From positions 37,793 to 101,792 of the forward strand of contig CAJTJY010000008.1 of NCBI GenBank assembly GCA_910576975.1: DNA of 64,000 nucleotides. Direction: 5' to 3'. The notes under the pieces are model-generated. The model saw only the letters and a program-made list of their open reading frames with translations, ran no database searches and had not been told where the DNA came from. Positions 9,059 to 18,290 of the stretch are shown here, one piece after another; position 1 is the stretch's first letter, and every line of letters begins with the position of its first letter. The DNA is from an uncultured Lachnospiraceae bacterium. GTDB lineage: Bacteria > Bacillota > Clostridia > Lachnospirales > Lachnospiraceae. A program made the position numbers and the translations under genes.

Positions 9059-10873
9059 TTATTTATCATCCAGCTTCAGCACGCTCATAAACGCTTTCTG
9101 AGGAATCTCCACATTACCTACCTGGCGCATCCGCTTCTTGCCTTCTTTCTGCTTCTCTAAAAGCTTCCTCTTTCTGGAAATATCGCCTCCGTAACACTTT
9201 GCCAATACGTCTTTACGCATTGCCTTTACGGTTTCTCTGGCAATCACCTTGCTGCCCACTGCCGCTTGGATTGGAATCTCAAACAGATGTCTTGGAATCT
9301 CCTCTTTGAGCTTTTCACACATCTTCCTTCCCCGCTCGTACGCCGTCTTGCTATGGACAATAAAGGAGAGCGCATCCACTTCCTCCTTATTGATCAGAAT
9401 GTCTAATTTGACGAGCTCGGAACGGGCATATCCTTTCATCTCATAGTCAAAAGAGGCATACCCTCTGGAACGGGATTTCAAGGCGTCGAAAAAATCATAA
9501 ATAATTTCATTGAGCGGCAGTTCATATTTCAAAAGCGCCCGAGTTTCTTCCATATATTCCATGCTGATATAAGTACCTCTGCGTTCCTGGCATAAATCCA
9601 TAATCGCCCCGATGAATTCGCTAGTCACCATGATCTCCGCACTGACGACTGGCTCTTCCATATACTCTATTTCCGCTGGATCTGGCAAATTAGAAGGGTT
9701 CGTCAGCTCAATGACTTCCCCGTTTGTCTTATATACTTTATAGATAACCCCTGGCGCCGTAGTCACCAGGTCAAGGTTGTATTCCCGTTCCAGCCGTTCC
9801 TGGATAATCTCTAAATGAAGCAGCCCCAAAAAACCACAACGGAATCCAAAGCCTAAGGCAATGGAAGTCTCTGGCTCAAACTGAAGGGCGGCGTCATTTA
9901 ACCGAAGTTTTTCTAAAGCATCCCTAAGGTCTGGATACTTTGCCCCATCCGCCGGGTACATGCCGCAATACACCATGGGATTTACTTTTTTATAACCTGG
10001 AAGCGGCTCGCTGCAGGGACGGTCTGCATCTGTCACAGTATCGCCCACCTGAGTGTCTCTGACATTTTTCAGGCTGGCAGTCATATAGCCTACCATTCCA
10101 GCAGACAGCTCTTCACAGGGAATAAACTGACCAGCCCCAAAATATCCTACCTCCACCACGTCTGCCTCTGCTCCTGTAGCCATCATTCGAATCGTGGTTC
10201 CCACTTTCACCGTTCCTTCCTTAATCCGGCAAAACACAATGACGCCTTTGTAAGAATCATACAGAGAGTCAAAAATCAATGCCTGAAGCGGATGGTCTGG
10301 GCTTCCCTGTGGAGCCGGGATCTTTTCTACGATCTGTTCTAAGACCTCTTCAATATTTAGCCCTGTCTTAGCAGAAATCTGCGGCGCATCCTGGGCTTCT
10401 AAGCCAATCACGTCCTCAATCTCCTCAATGACGCGCTGCGGTTGTGCACTGGGAAGGTCAATCTTATTGATCACCGGAAGCACGTCAAGGTCATGATCAA
10501 GCGCCAGATAGACATTCGCCAACGTCTGCGCCTCTATCCCCTGAGCTGCATCGACTACCAGAATCGCACCGTCACAAGCGGCAAGGCTTCTTGACACTTC
10601 ATAATTGAAATCGACATGTCCCGGGGTATCAATCAAGTTAAAAATATACTCTCCTCCATCTTTTGCCTTATAGACAATGCGGACTGTCTGCGCCTTGATG
10701 GTAATGCCCCTCTCTCGTTCCAGATCCATATTGTCCAATACCTGGGCCTGCATTTCCCGGTCCGTCAGCAATCCGGTTTTCTCTATGATGCGGTCCGCCA
10801 GGGTCGATTTTCCATGATCTATGTGTGCGATGATACAAAAATTTCTAATTTTACTTTGATCAATTGCTGCCAT
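9059..10873 (-). CDS. lepA: elongation factor 4 (LepA), ribosomal back-translocase GTPase
   Basis: EF-G-like translational GTPase that remodels stalled ribosomes. The G1 motif IAHIDHGKSTLADR starts at residue 15; G3 (IDTPGHVDF) and G4 (VINKIDLP) follow. The LepA-specific C-terminal domain carries the hallmark KRKLLEKQKEGKKRMR and ends near QKAFMSVLKLDDK. At 604 residues it is full length. GGAGG precedes the ATG. It is 58 nt downstream of holA. In many Firmicutes rpsT, gpr or spoIIP lie in this gap, but here there is no room for them. Confidence 0.97.
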   Translation of the reverse strand: MAAIDQSKIRNFCIIAHIDHGKSTLADRIIEKTGLLTDREMQAQVLDNMDLERERGITIKAQTVRIVYKAKDGGEYIFNLIDTPGHVDFNYEVSRSLAACDGAILVVDAAQGIEAQTLANVYLALDHDLDVLPVINKIDLPSAQPQRVIEEIEDVIGLEAQDAPQISAKTGLNIEEVLEQIVEKIPAPQGSPDHPLQALIFDSLYDSYKGVIVFCRIKEGTVKVGTTIRMMATGAEADVVEVGYFGAGQFIPCEELSAGMVGYMTASLKNVRDTQVGDTVTDADRPCSEPLPGYKKVNPMVYCGMYPADGAKYPDLRDALEKLRLNDAALQFEPETSIALGFGFRCGFLGLLHLEIIQERLEREYNLDLVTTAPGVIYKVYKTNGEVIELTNPSNLPDPAEIEYMEEPVVSAEIMVTSEFIGAIMDLCQERRGTYISMEYMEETRALLKYELPLNEIIYDFFDALKSRSRGYASFDYEMKGYARSELVKLDILINKEEVDALSFIVHSKTAYERGRKMCEKLKEEIPRHLFEIPIQAAVGSKVIARETVKAMRKDVLAKCYGGDISRKRKLLEKQKEGKKRMRQVGNVEIPQKAFMSVLKLDDK

Positions 10874-10931
10874 ACTGTTCCTCCAAGTTCTTGATGTTTT
10901 CTCTATTTTAGCACAGATGCTTTAGGCTTGT

Positions 10932-11912
10932 CTATGGCGAGGCAAACTTCACGATCAACAGCTCCACCGCCATGCGGTCATTGAGATTCCCAGTCTTTAC
11001 ATCTTCTTCCGCCTCAACGCAATCCGTCACCGCCTCCCAGAGCTGCCGTTCTGAAAAGCGTTTTGCCTGAGCAAGGTTTTTGCGAACCGCAAAATCCCGG
11101 ATGCCTGCCTTAGAGGCAATACTTTTCGGATCAAATCCCTTGTTCCCAAGCTCTTTCACCTGCAGTAAGATCTGAAACTGCCGGGCAATCAAAAACAAGA
11201 TCCGCATAGGCGGCTCCTTTAACGCCAGCAAGTCGTAATAGAGCTCCAATGCCTGACGAAGCTTTTTTTCCGCAATCTTGTCCACCATTTCAAAAATCTT
11301 TCCGGTGGTCTGGGCCACGCAAACTGCCTCCAAGTCTTCTCTGGTAATGACTTCTCTTCCTAATGTATAGCAAAGCACTTTCTCCAGCTCTTTCTCAATA
11401 TTTTCCATGTCATTACCTGTTTTTTCCAAAAAAAGCTGCATCTCTCTCTGGGTAATTTTCTTATTTTCCTGTTTCAGCCTCGACAAGATCCAGCGGGTCA
11501 AAACGTCGTCTTTTTGCCGGGCAAATTCCACCACGCGCCCTGCCTGTTTCACCGCTTTATACATCTTGCTGCGCTTATCCACTTCTTCCTCCACAAACAC
11601 AAAGCATGCCGTGTCTGCAATATGCTTCATATACTCCGCAAGCTCCTCGCAAGAAGATTTGAAGATTTTGCTATCCTCAATCACAATCAGACGCCGTGCT
11701 GCAAAAAAGGGAAGCGTCTCCGCCAGATCTATAATTTCCCCAGGATTGATATTTTTGCCCTCATATACTGTCACGTTCATGATATCCTCTGCGTCTGCCA
11801 ATGCCTGACGAAGCTTTTGCGCATACTGCCGTTTCAGATATGACTCCTCGCCGTACAATAGATATGCCGGCTGAAAATTGCCGCTTTTAATGTCTTCTTG
11901 AATGCCTTTCAT
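10932..11912 (-). CDS. holA: DNA polymerase III, delta subunit
   Basis: Clamp-loader subunit that opens the beta clamp. The N-terminal part has the typical PAYLLYGEESYLKRQYAQKL segment, followed by ETLPFFAARRLIVIEDSKIF and CFVFVEEEVDKRSKMYKAV. The C-terminal half contains the helical collar domain (AEKKLRQALELYYDLLALKEPP). It has 326 residues, normal for the family. No P-loop is expected, since delta does not bind ATP. It lies 38 nt after comEC, an arrangement common in Firmicutes. Confidence 0.93.
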   Translation of the reverse strand: MKGIQEDIKSGNFQPAYLLYGEESYLKRQYAQKLRQALADAEDIMNVTVYEGKNINPGEIIDLAETLPFFAARRLIVIEDSKIFKSSCEELAEYMKHIADTACFVFVEEEVDKRSKMYKAVKQAGRVVEFARQKDDVLTRWILSRLKQENKKITQREMQLFLEKTGNDMENIEKELEKVLCYTLGREVITREDLEAVCVAQTTGKIFEMVDKIAEKKLRQALELYYDLLALKEPPMRILFLIARQFQILLQVKELGNKGFDPKSIASKAGIRDFAVRKNLAQAKRFSERQLWEAVTDCVEAEEDVKTGNLNDRMAVELLIVKFASP

Positions 11913-11950
11913 GGCGCCTCTCCTCCTTTTGTTCCTCTATCATACACTAT

Positions 11951-14422
11951 TCAAGGTAAAAATGTCCATACCCGCACCGCTTTCCCTTCCTGCCTCACAC
12001 GGACTTGTCCCTGATTCATCGTGTAAAAAATTCTGCTGCCAGCCGCTTCCAGCCTTTTTAGCGCCTCTTTTCCAGGATGTCCGTAAGCATTTCTTTCCCC
12101 GCAGGAAATCACGGTAACTTTAGGCGTCAGCGCTGCCAAAAGCTCCTCACTGTTAGAACCATTGGAGCCATGGTGCGCCGCTTTGTAAAAATCCACTTCT
12201 GAAATCCCATGCCGTTTGAAAACTCCTTGCTCTAAGAGCTTACGTTCCTGCTCCTGACCCATGTCCCCAGTAAAAATCCCGGTAAACCCCTGATGTTCCA
12301 CTGCTACCGCCAAGGAGGCTGCGTTCCTGTCTGCCCCGGCTGTTCGAGAACTCTGCTTTCCACCCGTTTCATTCGTCAAATTTACACTGTCTGCCTTGGG
12401 CTCCCAAGATTCAGATTCTGGACCCAGCACGGTAAACACTGTATCTTTGCTGCCAAATTTCATCCCAGGAGACACAAACTGAATCTGGCAGCCTGCTTCC
12501 TGAGCCAGCATCAGCAATTCCTCCATTGCCTGATCTTGCACCATGCCCTGCGCCAGAATCAAGTATTCTACCGGATATCCTTGCTGCAGCAATTCTTTCA
12601 AGCCGCTGACATGGTCTGCATCCGCATGACTGACCAGCCAGCCTTTGATTGAACGGATCCCTTTGCATTTTAAAAATGGAAGAATTCGATAAGTTCCCAC
12701 CTCTTTTAGATCGCTGCTTCCTCCGTCCAAAAAAAAGCAATCTCCACTCTCCGTTTGAACCAGGATCCCGTCTCCTTGTCCGACATCAAGAACATTAATC
12801 TCAAACTGAGCAGCCTCCAGATTCAGCGTCACGCAGATCAAAGCAATCCCAAATCCCAAAAACCACCGTCTTTCCTTTCTGCGCCATGCAAATAGAAGAC
12901 ATGCGGCAAGGATCCCATAATAAGCCACGATCTGTTCCAGCCTTGGCTTTCCAGAAACGAACGTTGAGCCTGGAAAGCTCAGACACCAGCTACAAACGCT
13001 CTGATTCACAGCAAGGATCCATCCCGCAGGCTTTAACAGGAACGCTCCGAGCCATGGCAGGAAACATCCAAGAACTCCCCCGGCAAGACCCAAAAACAGC
13101 AAAATCCCAAGAAACGGCAGAATGCAGCAGTTGACAAGCACGCTATAACAAGGCGCCTCATAATAGAAATAGAACAATAATGGCAACGTCATCAACTGTA
13201 TGCAAAGACTTGCCAGCAGCAGTTCCTTTCCTTTGCCTAGTATGCGCCACACTATGGCACAAATCAAATTTAACCGCTTTTTCTCCTTTTTTGCACTGCC
13301 AGCAGCAGTTCGAAATATCTGGTACGCCAGACTCACTCCAAGAACTGCGCCGTAAGAAAACAAGAACCCGGCATAATCCAAGAGAAAAGGATTCTCCCAG
13401 AGCTGAACCATGGCAGTGAACGCAAGAGCGGTCAGGGAATCATAACTGCAGCCTGCCAGGTGCGCCGTCATCTGCAGGGCAAACATCCCCACCGCCCGCC
13501 CTGTGGAAACCTCCATGCCCGAAAACTGTCCGAAACTATAGACTATCCACAGAGCAAAGAACGCCGCAAGCTTCCTCGGACAGCCCAGCTTTTGCAAAAA
13601 TCCAAAAAGCCCCATGCCAAGCAGCGAGACATGAAGTCCGGAAATGGCAAGAATATGGGAAATCCCGGCTTTTTGATACAATGCTTTGACTTCCTGATCA
13701 ATCTGCGTTTTATCTCCCAGTGCCAAAGTTGCCATTACTCCTGCATCTTCCTTGTGCATCGAACGTACAAACACTTTTCGCATCTTTTGCCGCAGCCCTT
13801 GCAAAGCGCACGCATATCTGTTTTCATTTGCCGAGAGCAAGTATTCTTTCTTTGCATATATGCGAAACTCAGATTTTCTACTGTGGCGGAATTGCTTTTC
13901 ATTGAAATTTCCCTGATTACGGGAGATTTGAAACGGCTCATATCTTCCAACCGCTTTGAGGCGGTTTCCCAGACGATACTGACCATTAGAACTATACATT
14001 AGAATCCCAAAACTGGGATAAGCTTTGCCATCCGCAATCACGCGGACATTCGTAAGATCATAAATAAATTGCTCTTTCTTTTCTTCTTTTCTGGAAATCT
14101 CCCCCTCTACGGTTATCTCTTTCCCCTGGGAGAGCGCCTTTGCAAGCTCTGTCCTTTCTGCCTGCTGTCTTTGCATGTGAATGGCGCCGCTTGAAAACAG
14201 GCACAAGCAAAGAACAAAGCGAAACCATGCGGCGCGTCTGATTCCTTTACAATAAGAAACATTCCTGCTTTGCCGATTGCCCATGGCAGTATCAAAGATC
14301 GCCATGGTACATATGCAAAGCATCAGCAAGAGCATTGCCACATAGATCAAACGCCCGTCCCTGCCAAATAAGATCCCAAGCACCAGCGACAGGCATAGGC
14401 AACACATGGTTCTTCTAATCAA
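11951..14422 (-). CDS. comEC: DNA internalization channel ComEC/Rec2 family protein
   Basis: Membrane channel for single-stranded DNA uptake. It starts with several membrane segments and an N-terminal DUF4131 region. The Competence domain follows (GISHILAISGLHVSLLGMG). The C-terminal metallo-beta-lactamase domain (INVLDVGQGDGILVQTESG, WLVSHADADHVSGLKELL) carries the metal-binding SHADADH motif, so a nuclease function is plausible. The start is a TTG at 14422 behind AAAGGAGG. It overlaps the stop of the GerMN gene by 8 nt, suggesting translational coupling. 823 residues, full length. Its partner comEA lies at the head of the same block. Confidence 0.93.
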   Translation of the reverse strand: MIRRTMCCLCLSLVLGILFGRDGRLIYVAMLLLMLCICTMAIFDTAMGNRQSRNVSYCKGIRRAAWFRFVLCLCLFSSGAIHMQRQQAERTELAKALSQGKEITVEGEISRKEEKKEQFIYDLTNVRVIADGKAYPSFGILMYSSNGQYRLGNRLKAVGRYEPFQISRNQGNFNEKQFRHSRKSEFRIYAKKEYLLSANENRYACALQGLRQKMRKVFVRSMHKEDAGVMATLALGDKTQIDQEVKALYQKAGISHILAISGLHVSLLGMGLFGFLQKLGCPRKLAAFFALWIVYSFGQFSGMEVSTGRAVGMFALQMTAHLAGCSYDSLTALAFTAMVQLWENPFLLDYAGFLFSYGAVLGVSLAYQIFRTAAGSAKKEKKRLNLICAIVWRILGKGKELLLASLCIQLMTLPLLFYFYYEAPCYSVLVNCCILPFLGILLFLGLAGGVLGCFLPWLGAFLLKPAGWILAVNQSVCSWCLSFPGSTFVSGKPRLEQIVAYYGILAACLLFAWRRKERRWFLGFGIALICVTLNLEAAQFEINVLDVGQGDGILVQTESGDCFFLDGGSSDLKEVGTYRILPFLKCKGIRSIKGWLVSHADADHVSGLKELLQQGYPVEYLILAQGMVQDQAMEELLMLAQEAGCQIQFVSPGMKFGSKDTVFTVLGPESESWEPKADSVNLTNETGGKQSSRTAGADRNAASLAVAVEHQGFTGIFTGDMGQEQERKLLEQGVFKRHGISEVDFYKAAHHGSNGSNSEELLAALTPKVTVISCGERNAYGHPGKEALKRLEAAGSRIFYTMNQGQVRVRQEGKAVRVWTFLP

Positions 14423-15395
14423 CCGGTTCCTCCTTTTCTTTTGATTGCATTTTCATCTCGTTCTTCTGCCTCTCTGAATCATCCAAATAATCCAGATTTC
14501 GCTCATACATGACGCTTAAATCCATTTTCTCCCGATAAACCTTGTTACTGTCCCCATTGACGGATATCTGCACCTTATTGACATCTGGCAATTCCGCCAA
14601 GGAATTTGCAATCGAATAAATCACTACTGGCTCCTTAATCTCATAATTCTGATTCAGGAAGCCTTCGCTAAGGTTGACAAAACACACGCCGTCTAACACC
14701 GATACGCCCACCAGCTTCGTGCCATCTGGAATCGCCGACTGCCCCTTTCTGCCCCGGGGACCCCTAAGCAACTGCTCCATCACCAGCTTTTCCAAAGAAA
14801 TGTTGCTGCTGTAATGAATTTCCTGTATTTCCCGTACCAGGCCGTCTCCCTTTTCATTGGCAAAATACAAAGTAATGTTTGCCGTCTGAATGGTATTGAT
14901 TTGTTCTCCGGGATTTTCAATAAAGCTCTCCACCGTCATAAGGCCCACGGGCGTCCCTTCCGAATCCACCAGAGGCGTGTCGCCCACATAAAAAGAAATG
15001 CATTCCACTCCGTCCACCTGTATCAAGGTCCTAACGATGGCAGCCCGGCAGAGTACTTCTTCCACATGATCTAGCTCCAAATATTCGCTGTTAAAATAGA
15101 GCGACAACTGATTTTTTTCCAGCTTCCAAGCTTCCAGTTCCACGCCTTTAAACGCAGGCTTGCGGTAATCTGGATCCTGGGTGTCCTCAAACAGCAGGTC
15201 CACAAATTCCCGAATCTGCTCTGTGGCCCCTTCTTCTTGAGGCTCATGACCCACTGCGACTGTTTTTGTCTTTTCTTTATTTATATAGTAGACATGATAC
15301 TTTGAATCTTCCTCCTTGACATTGCTACAGCCCATAATCCCCGCCATAAGAAATGACATCCCTGTCAGAAACAGTATCTGTTTTATGAATTTCAT
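14415..15395 (-). CDS. GerMN-domain lipoprotein
   Basis: Predicted lipoprotein with a short Lys-containing N-terminus, a hydrophobic core and a lipobox ending in MGC (Cys23). I use the ATG at 15395, which follows AGGAGG. Two GerMN-type domains can be seen, one around residues 60-175 and one around 180-290 (ITLYFANEKGDGL, RGPRGRKGQSAIPDGTKL, CFVNLSEGFL). In B. subtilis the GerM protein acts in sporulation and germination envelope assembly, and related domains occur in the lipoprotein LpqB of actinobacteria, next to MtrAB. Here too it sits directly downstream of a two-component system (55 nt after the kinase). It may modulate that sensor, but this is inference. Confidence 0.85.
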   Translation of the reverse strand: MKFIKQILFLTGMSFLMAGIMGCSNVKEEDSKYHVYYINKEKTKTVAVGHEPQEEGATEQIREFVDLLFEDTQDPDYRKPAFKGVELEAWKLEKNQLSLYFNSEYLELDHVEEVLCRAAIVRTLIQVDGVECISFYVGDTPLVDSEGTPVGLMTVESFIENPGEQINTIQTANITLYFANEKGDGLVREIQEIHYSSNISLEKLVMEQLLRGPRGRKGQSAIPDGTKLVGVSVLDGVCFVNLSEGFLNQNYEIKEPVVIYSIANSLAELPDVNKVQISVNGDSNKVYREKMDLSVMYERNLDYLDDSERQKNEMKMQSKEKEEPVD

Positions 15396-15450
15396 CCAAT
15401 TCCTCCTAGCGCCTGAACCAGTCAAAAAGCAACAAACTGGCAAATCAAGC

Positions 15451-16869
15451 CTATGCAATATAGGATAACGGGATCCGGACCGTAAAAATAGTTCCCTCTC
15501 CCAGCTTGCTGTGCGCCTTGATCGCTCCCCGGTGCATCAGCACTGCATTCCTGGTAATGGCAAGTCCAAGCCCTGTTCCGCCGATTTCCCTGGAATGAGA
15601 TTTATCCGCCCGGTAAAAACGCTCGTAAATATGTTCTAAAGATTCCTCTGGTATGCCGATTCCGGAATCTTCGACCCGCACAAAGAAAAATTTATGGTCA
15701 GCATTTAAAGATACATGCACCCATCCATCCTCCTTGTTGTACTTTATGGCGTTTTCCACAAGGTTTGTAAGCGCCAAAGATAATTTAACCTCGTCAATTT
15801 CGGCTGTAACCGGGCGGAAGCTTTCCAAAACAAGCTCAATATTTTGTTTCTCGGCTATCGGTTTTACCCGTTTCATAATCACTTCCAAGAGCTCATTGAT
15901 ATTCACTAGGGCGATATTGAGGCTGCCTGCCGACTTATCCATCTTCACCAAAGACAGCAAGTCATTAATGATCTTGTTCTCCCGTTCGATCTCCTCTGCG
16001 ATATCCCCCATAAAATCTTTATATAGCTCTGCTGGCACATCCTCCTGTCCCAGCAGGGAATCTGCAAGCACTTTCATGGATGTCAGCGGCGTCTTCAGCT
16101 CATGTGACACATTCGACACAAACTCTTGTCTAGATTCGTCAATGACCTGCATTCTTCCCATCATCTCATTGAAAGCCTCTGAGATCGCTTCTGTCTCTGT
16201 ATAGTCAGAGATCATCAGCTCTTCTTCTCCATCCTCCGTTTGAATCTCCTCCAGCGACCTGGTGAGCTTTCGAAACGGCTGCACCAGGTGACTGGCACAA
16301 AACAAGGCAAACGCCAGCACAAGTGCCGCTGTCGCCAATTCAATCACCTGGGCATTTTTTTTCAAATAATCATAATTGAACATGATACTGTCCGTGGACA
16401 CGCTGACCAGCATCACGCCCAACACATTCTGAGTCCCTGCGTTCTTCAAGGGAAACGCCAGCTCAATATAACGGTTGTCACCATCATACTTGCTGATCTC
16501 CTCCCCCCGAAAGCTCTTAACCACTTCCTCCGAAATAATGGTCTTGCCTGTATCAAGACCATAAGTATCTTTCACAATCTGAAAACGATTATTAATGATC
16601 ATCACTCTGCCGTCATAGATATTGGACAACTGTTCCAATTGGGCGTTGATAATCTCCACAGAGGTATCCGTCATATAATTATAGGTAAGCACCTGGCTCC
16701 CCAGCATCTTTGCCTGGCTTAAGATATCAATACTGCGGTTGGAAACCGCCTTGCTCTCATAACTCGCAAGGATTCCAAAACGCAATATGATGCTCGGAAG
16801 AATTCCTACCAGAACAATGATTAAGAACAGGCGGAATTTCAGGCTATGTATCAATTTTAATTTCTTCAT
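15451..16869 (-). CDS. membrane sensor histidine kinase (HAMP, HisKA, HATPase)
   Basis: Transmembrane kinase of a PhoR/WalK-like layout. The first membrane segment is at about residues 13-33 and the second at about 177-195. They flank an extracytoplasmic sensor region of ~140 residues. A HAMP-like linker (VQPFRKLTRSLEEIQ) leads to the H-box VSNVSHELKTPLTS with His256. The ATPase part shows the N box (LTNLVENAIKYN), G1 (VEDSGIGIP) and G2 (GGTGLGLAITRN). There is no PAS domain between HAMP and HisKA, so it is not a canonical WalK. The response regulator gene ends 15 nt upstream, so the pair is co-transcribed. Confidence 0.92.
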   Translation of the reverse strand: MKKLKLIHSLKFRLFLIIVLVGILPSIILRFGILASYESKAVSNRSIDILSQAKMLGSQVLTYNYMTDTSVEIINAQLEQLSNIYDGRVMIINNRFQIVKDTYGLDTGKTIISEEVVKSFRGEEISKYDGDNRYIELAFPLKNAGTQNVLGVMLVSVSTDSIMFNYDYLKKNAQVIELATAALVLAFALFCASHLVQPFRKLTRSLEEIQTEDGEEELMISDYTETEAISEAFNEMMGRMQVIDESRQEFVSNVSHELKTPLTSMKVLADSLLGQEDVPAELYKDFMGDIAEEIERENKIINDLLSLVKMDKSAGSLNIALVNINELLEVIMKRVKPIAEKQNIELVLESFRPVTAEIDEVKLSLALTNLVENAIKYNKEDGWVHVSLNADHKFFFVRVEDSGIGIPEESLEHIYERFYRADKSHSREIGGTGLGLAITRNAVLMHRGAIKAHSKLGEGTIFTVRIPLSYIA

Positions 16870-16884
16870 CTCCGTCTCCGCTGC

Positions 16885-17574
16885 CTAACCCTGATAATAA
16901 TATCCTACGCCCCACTTGGTATGCACATATTTCGGTTCACTGGGATTTGCCTCGATTTTTTCACGAAGGCGCCGCACATGAACGTCGACAGTGCGCACAT
17001 CTCCTGGATAGTCGCTGCCCCACACTAGGTTCAGCAGCTTTTCCCTGCTGTATACCTTGTTGGAATTGAGCACCAGCAAAGCCAGCAAGTCGAACTCCCT
17101 TGCCGTGACATTGATTTCTTTGCCGAGTATGAAAAGACGGCGGCTCTCGCAGTCGAGACGCAGGTCGCCATGTTCCACGACCTTGGGATTTTCCATTTTT
17201 TTCTGTCTAGGCGCAGTCCTGCGCATAATCGCTTTGATCCTTGCTTTTACTTCCAGGATGTTGAAAGGCTTCGTGATATAGTCGTCTGCGCCGTATTCAA
17301 GCCCGAGGATCTTATCCATGTCGTCTCCCTTTGCAGTCAGCATAACCACGGGCACCATCGAAAACTCCCGAATCTGCTGGCACACCTCAAAGCCGTCCAT
17401 TTTGGGCAGCATCACATCAAGCAATATCATATCGTAAGCATTCTCTGTCGCCAGCTTCAGGGCTTCTTCTCCATCATAAGCACAATCGACTTCCATGCCG
17501 TCCTGTTCCAGACTAAAACGGATCCCCTTTACTATTAATTTCTCATCATCCACTACAAGAACCTTTTTTGCCAT
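16885..17574 (-). CDS. OmpR/PhoB-family response regulator
   Basis: Receiver domain with the acidic pocket VVDDE, phospho-acceptor Asp at about residue 53 (ILLDVMLPKMDG) and the conserved Lys in YITKPFN. The C-terminal winged helix (about residues 125-229) contains REFDLLALLVLNSNKVYSRE and VDVHVRRLREKIE, ending GVGYYYQG. Two ATGs stand in tandem. The inner one (17574) is better placed behind GAGGTG. It is the cognate regulator of the kinase immediately downstream. Target genes cannot be read from the sequence. Confidence 0.95.
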   Translation of the reverse strand: MAKKVLVVDDEKLIVKGIRFSLEQDGMEVDCAYDGEEALKLATENAYDMILLDVMLPKMDGFEVCQQIREFSMVPVVMLTAKGDDMDKILGLEYGADDYITKPFNILEVKARIKAIMRRTAPRQKKMENPKVVEHGDLRLDCESRRLFILGKEINVTAREFDLLALLVLNSNKVYSREKLLNLVWGSDYPGDVRTVDVHVRRLREKIEANPSEPKYVHTKWGVGYYYQG

Positions 17575-17583
17575 CATTTCACC

Positions 17584-18219
17584 TCATCGAACTTTGACGT
17601 AGTCCCTTATTTTGGAAAATACGCCTTCTTTGATTCCTTCTATTTTCATCAAATCTTCAATCTGAGAAAAACCGCCATGTTGCTCTCTCCAGGCAAGAAT
17701 GCTGTCCGCCTTGGCATCTCCGATCCCAGAAAGACGCAAAAGCTCCTCCCTGGTCGCCGTATTGAGGTTTATTTTCCCATCATCCGTCGAACCAGCGTTT
17801 GTCGGACCATCACCCAAGGCTTTCGCCTCCTCTTTTGTCAGCACCTTTATCATCTGACCGTCGCTCAAACTCTCTGCCTGATTCAAGCTCTTTGCATCCG
17901 CTTCTTTGGAAAGTCCTCCAGCAAGCTCCACCGCCTGAAATACCCGGCTGCCCTGTGGCAAGCTGTAAACTCCTGGATGTTTCACTGCGCCGCAGACTTG
18001 AACGTAGATCTCTTCTGTCTCTTTTGGCTCAGAAAGCTCCACTTCCTCTTTTGATTCTGCGTCCAGGCAGTCTTGGGAGACAAGGATTCCCTCCTCATTT
18101 GAACGTCTTGCACAGGCCGACATCATGACGACCGCTCCCAGAATGAATATGATTTTTATTATTTTCTTGATACTTTTCCCACCTTTCTTTGTGATCAGAA
18201 TGAGAAAAGCCTTATCCAC
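17584..18219 (-). CDS. comEA: ComEA-like lipoprotein: SLBB plus helix-hairpin-helix DNA-binding protein
   Basis: Receptor that binds double-stranded DNA at the cell surface for uptake through ComEC. It has an SLBB domain (IYVQVCGAVKHPGVYSLPQ) and a C-terminal double helix-hairpin-helix (INLNTATREELLRLSGIGDA, YVKVR at the end). The N-terminus looks like a lipoprotein signal (KKIIKIIFILGAVVMMSAC). The only canonical start is GTG at 18219, but this lies about 5 nt from the predicted transcription start and has no Shine-Dalgarno. A good AAAGGTGGG is found at 18178-18186, 6 nt before an AUC codon (18169-18171) where the lipoprotein signal begins. The true start is therefore uncertain. First gene of the comEA-to-hemW block. 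Confidence 0.88.
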   Translation of the reverse strand: MDKAFLILITKKGGKSIKKIIKIIFILGAVVMMSACARRSNEEGILVSQDCLDAESKEEVELSEPKETEEIYVQVCGAVKHPGVYSLPQGSRVFQAVELAGGLSKEADAKSLNQAESLSDGQMIKVLTKEEAKALGDGPTNAGSTDDGKINLNTATREELLRLSGIGDAKADSILAWREQHGGFSQIEDLMKIEGIKEGVFSKIRDYVKVR

Positions 18220-18230
18220 GAATCCATTCT

Positions 18231-18259
18231 ATTGTAACGAAATTCCTTATTTATTACAA
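18231..18259 (-). promoter_or_regulatory. promoter of the comEA-to-hemW block
   Basis: Minus strand TTGTAA (18254-18259), 17-nt spacer, TACAAT (18231-18236). Transcription should start near 18224, just before the GTG at 18219. Confidence 0.65.
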
Positions 18260-18290
18260 GAGTATTTCGAAAATTTTTACCGCCGCAATT

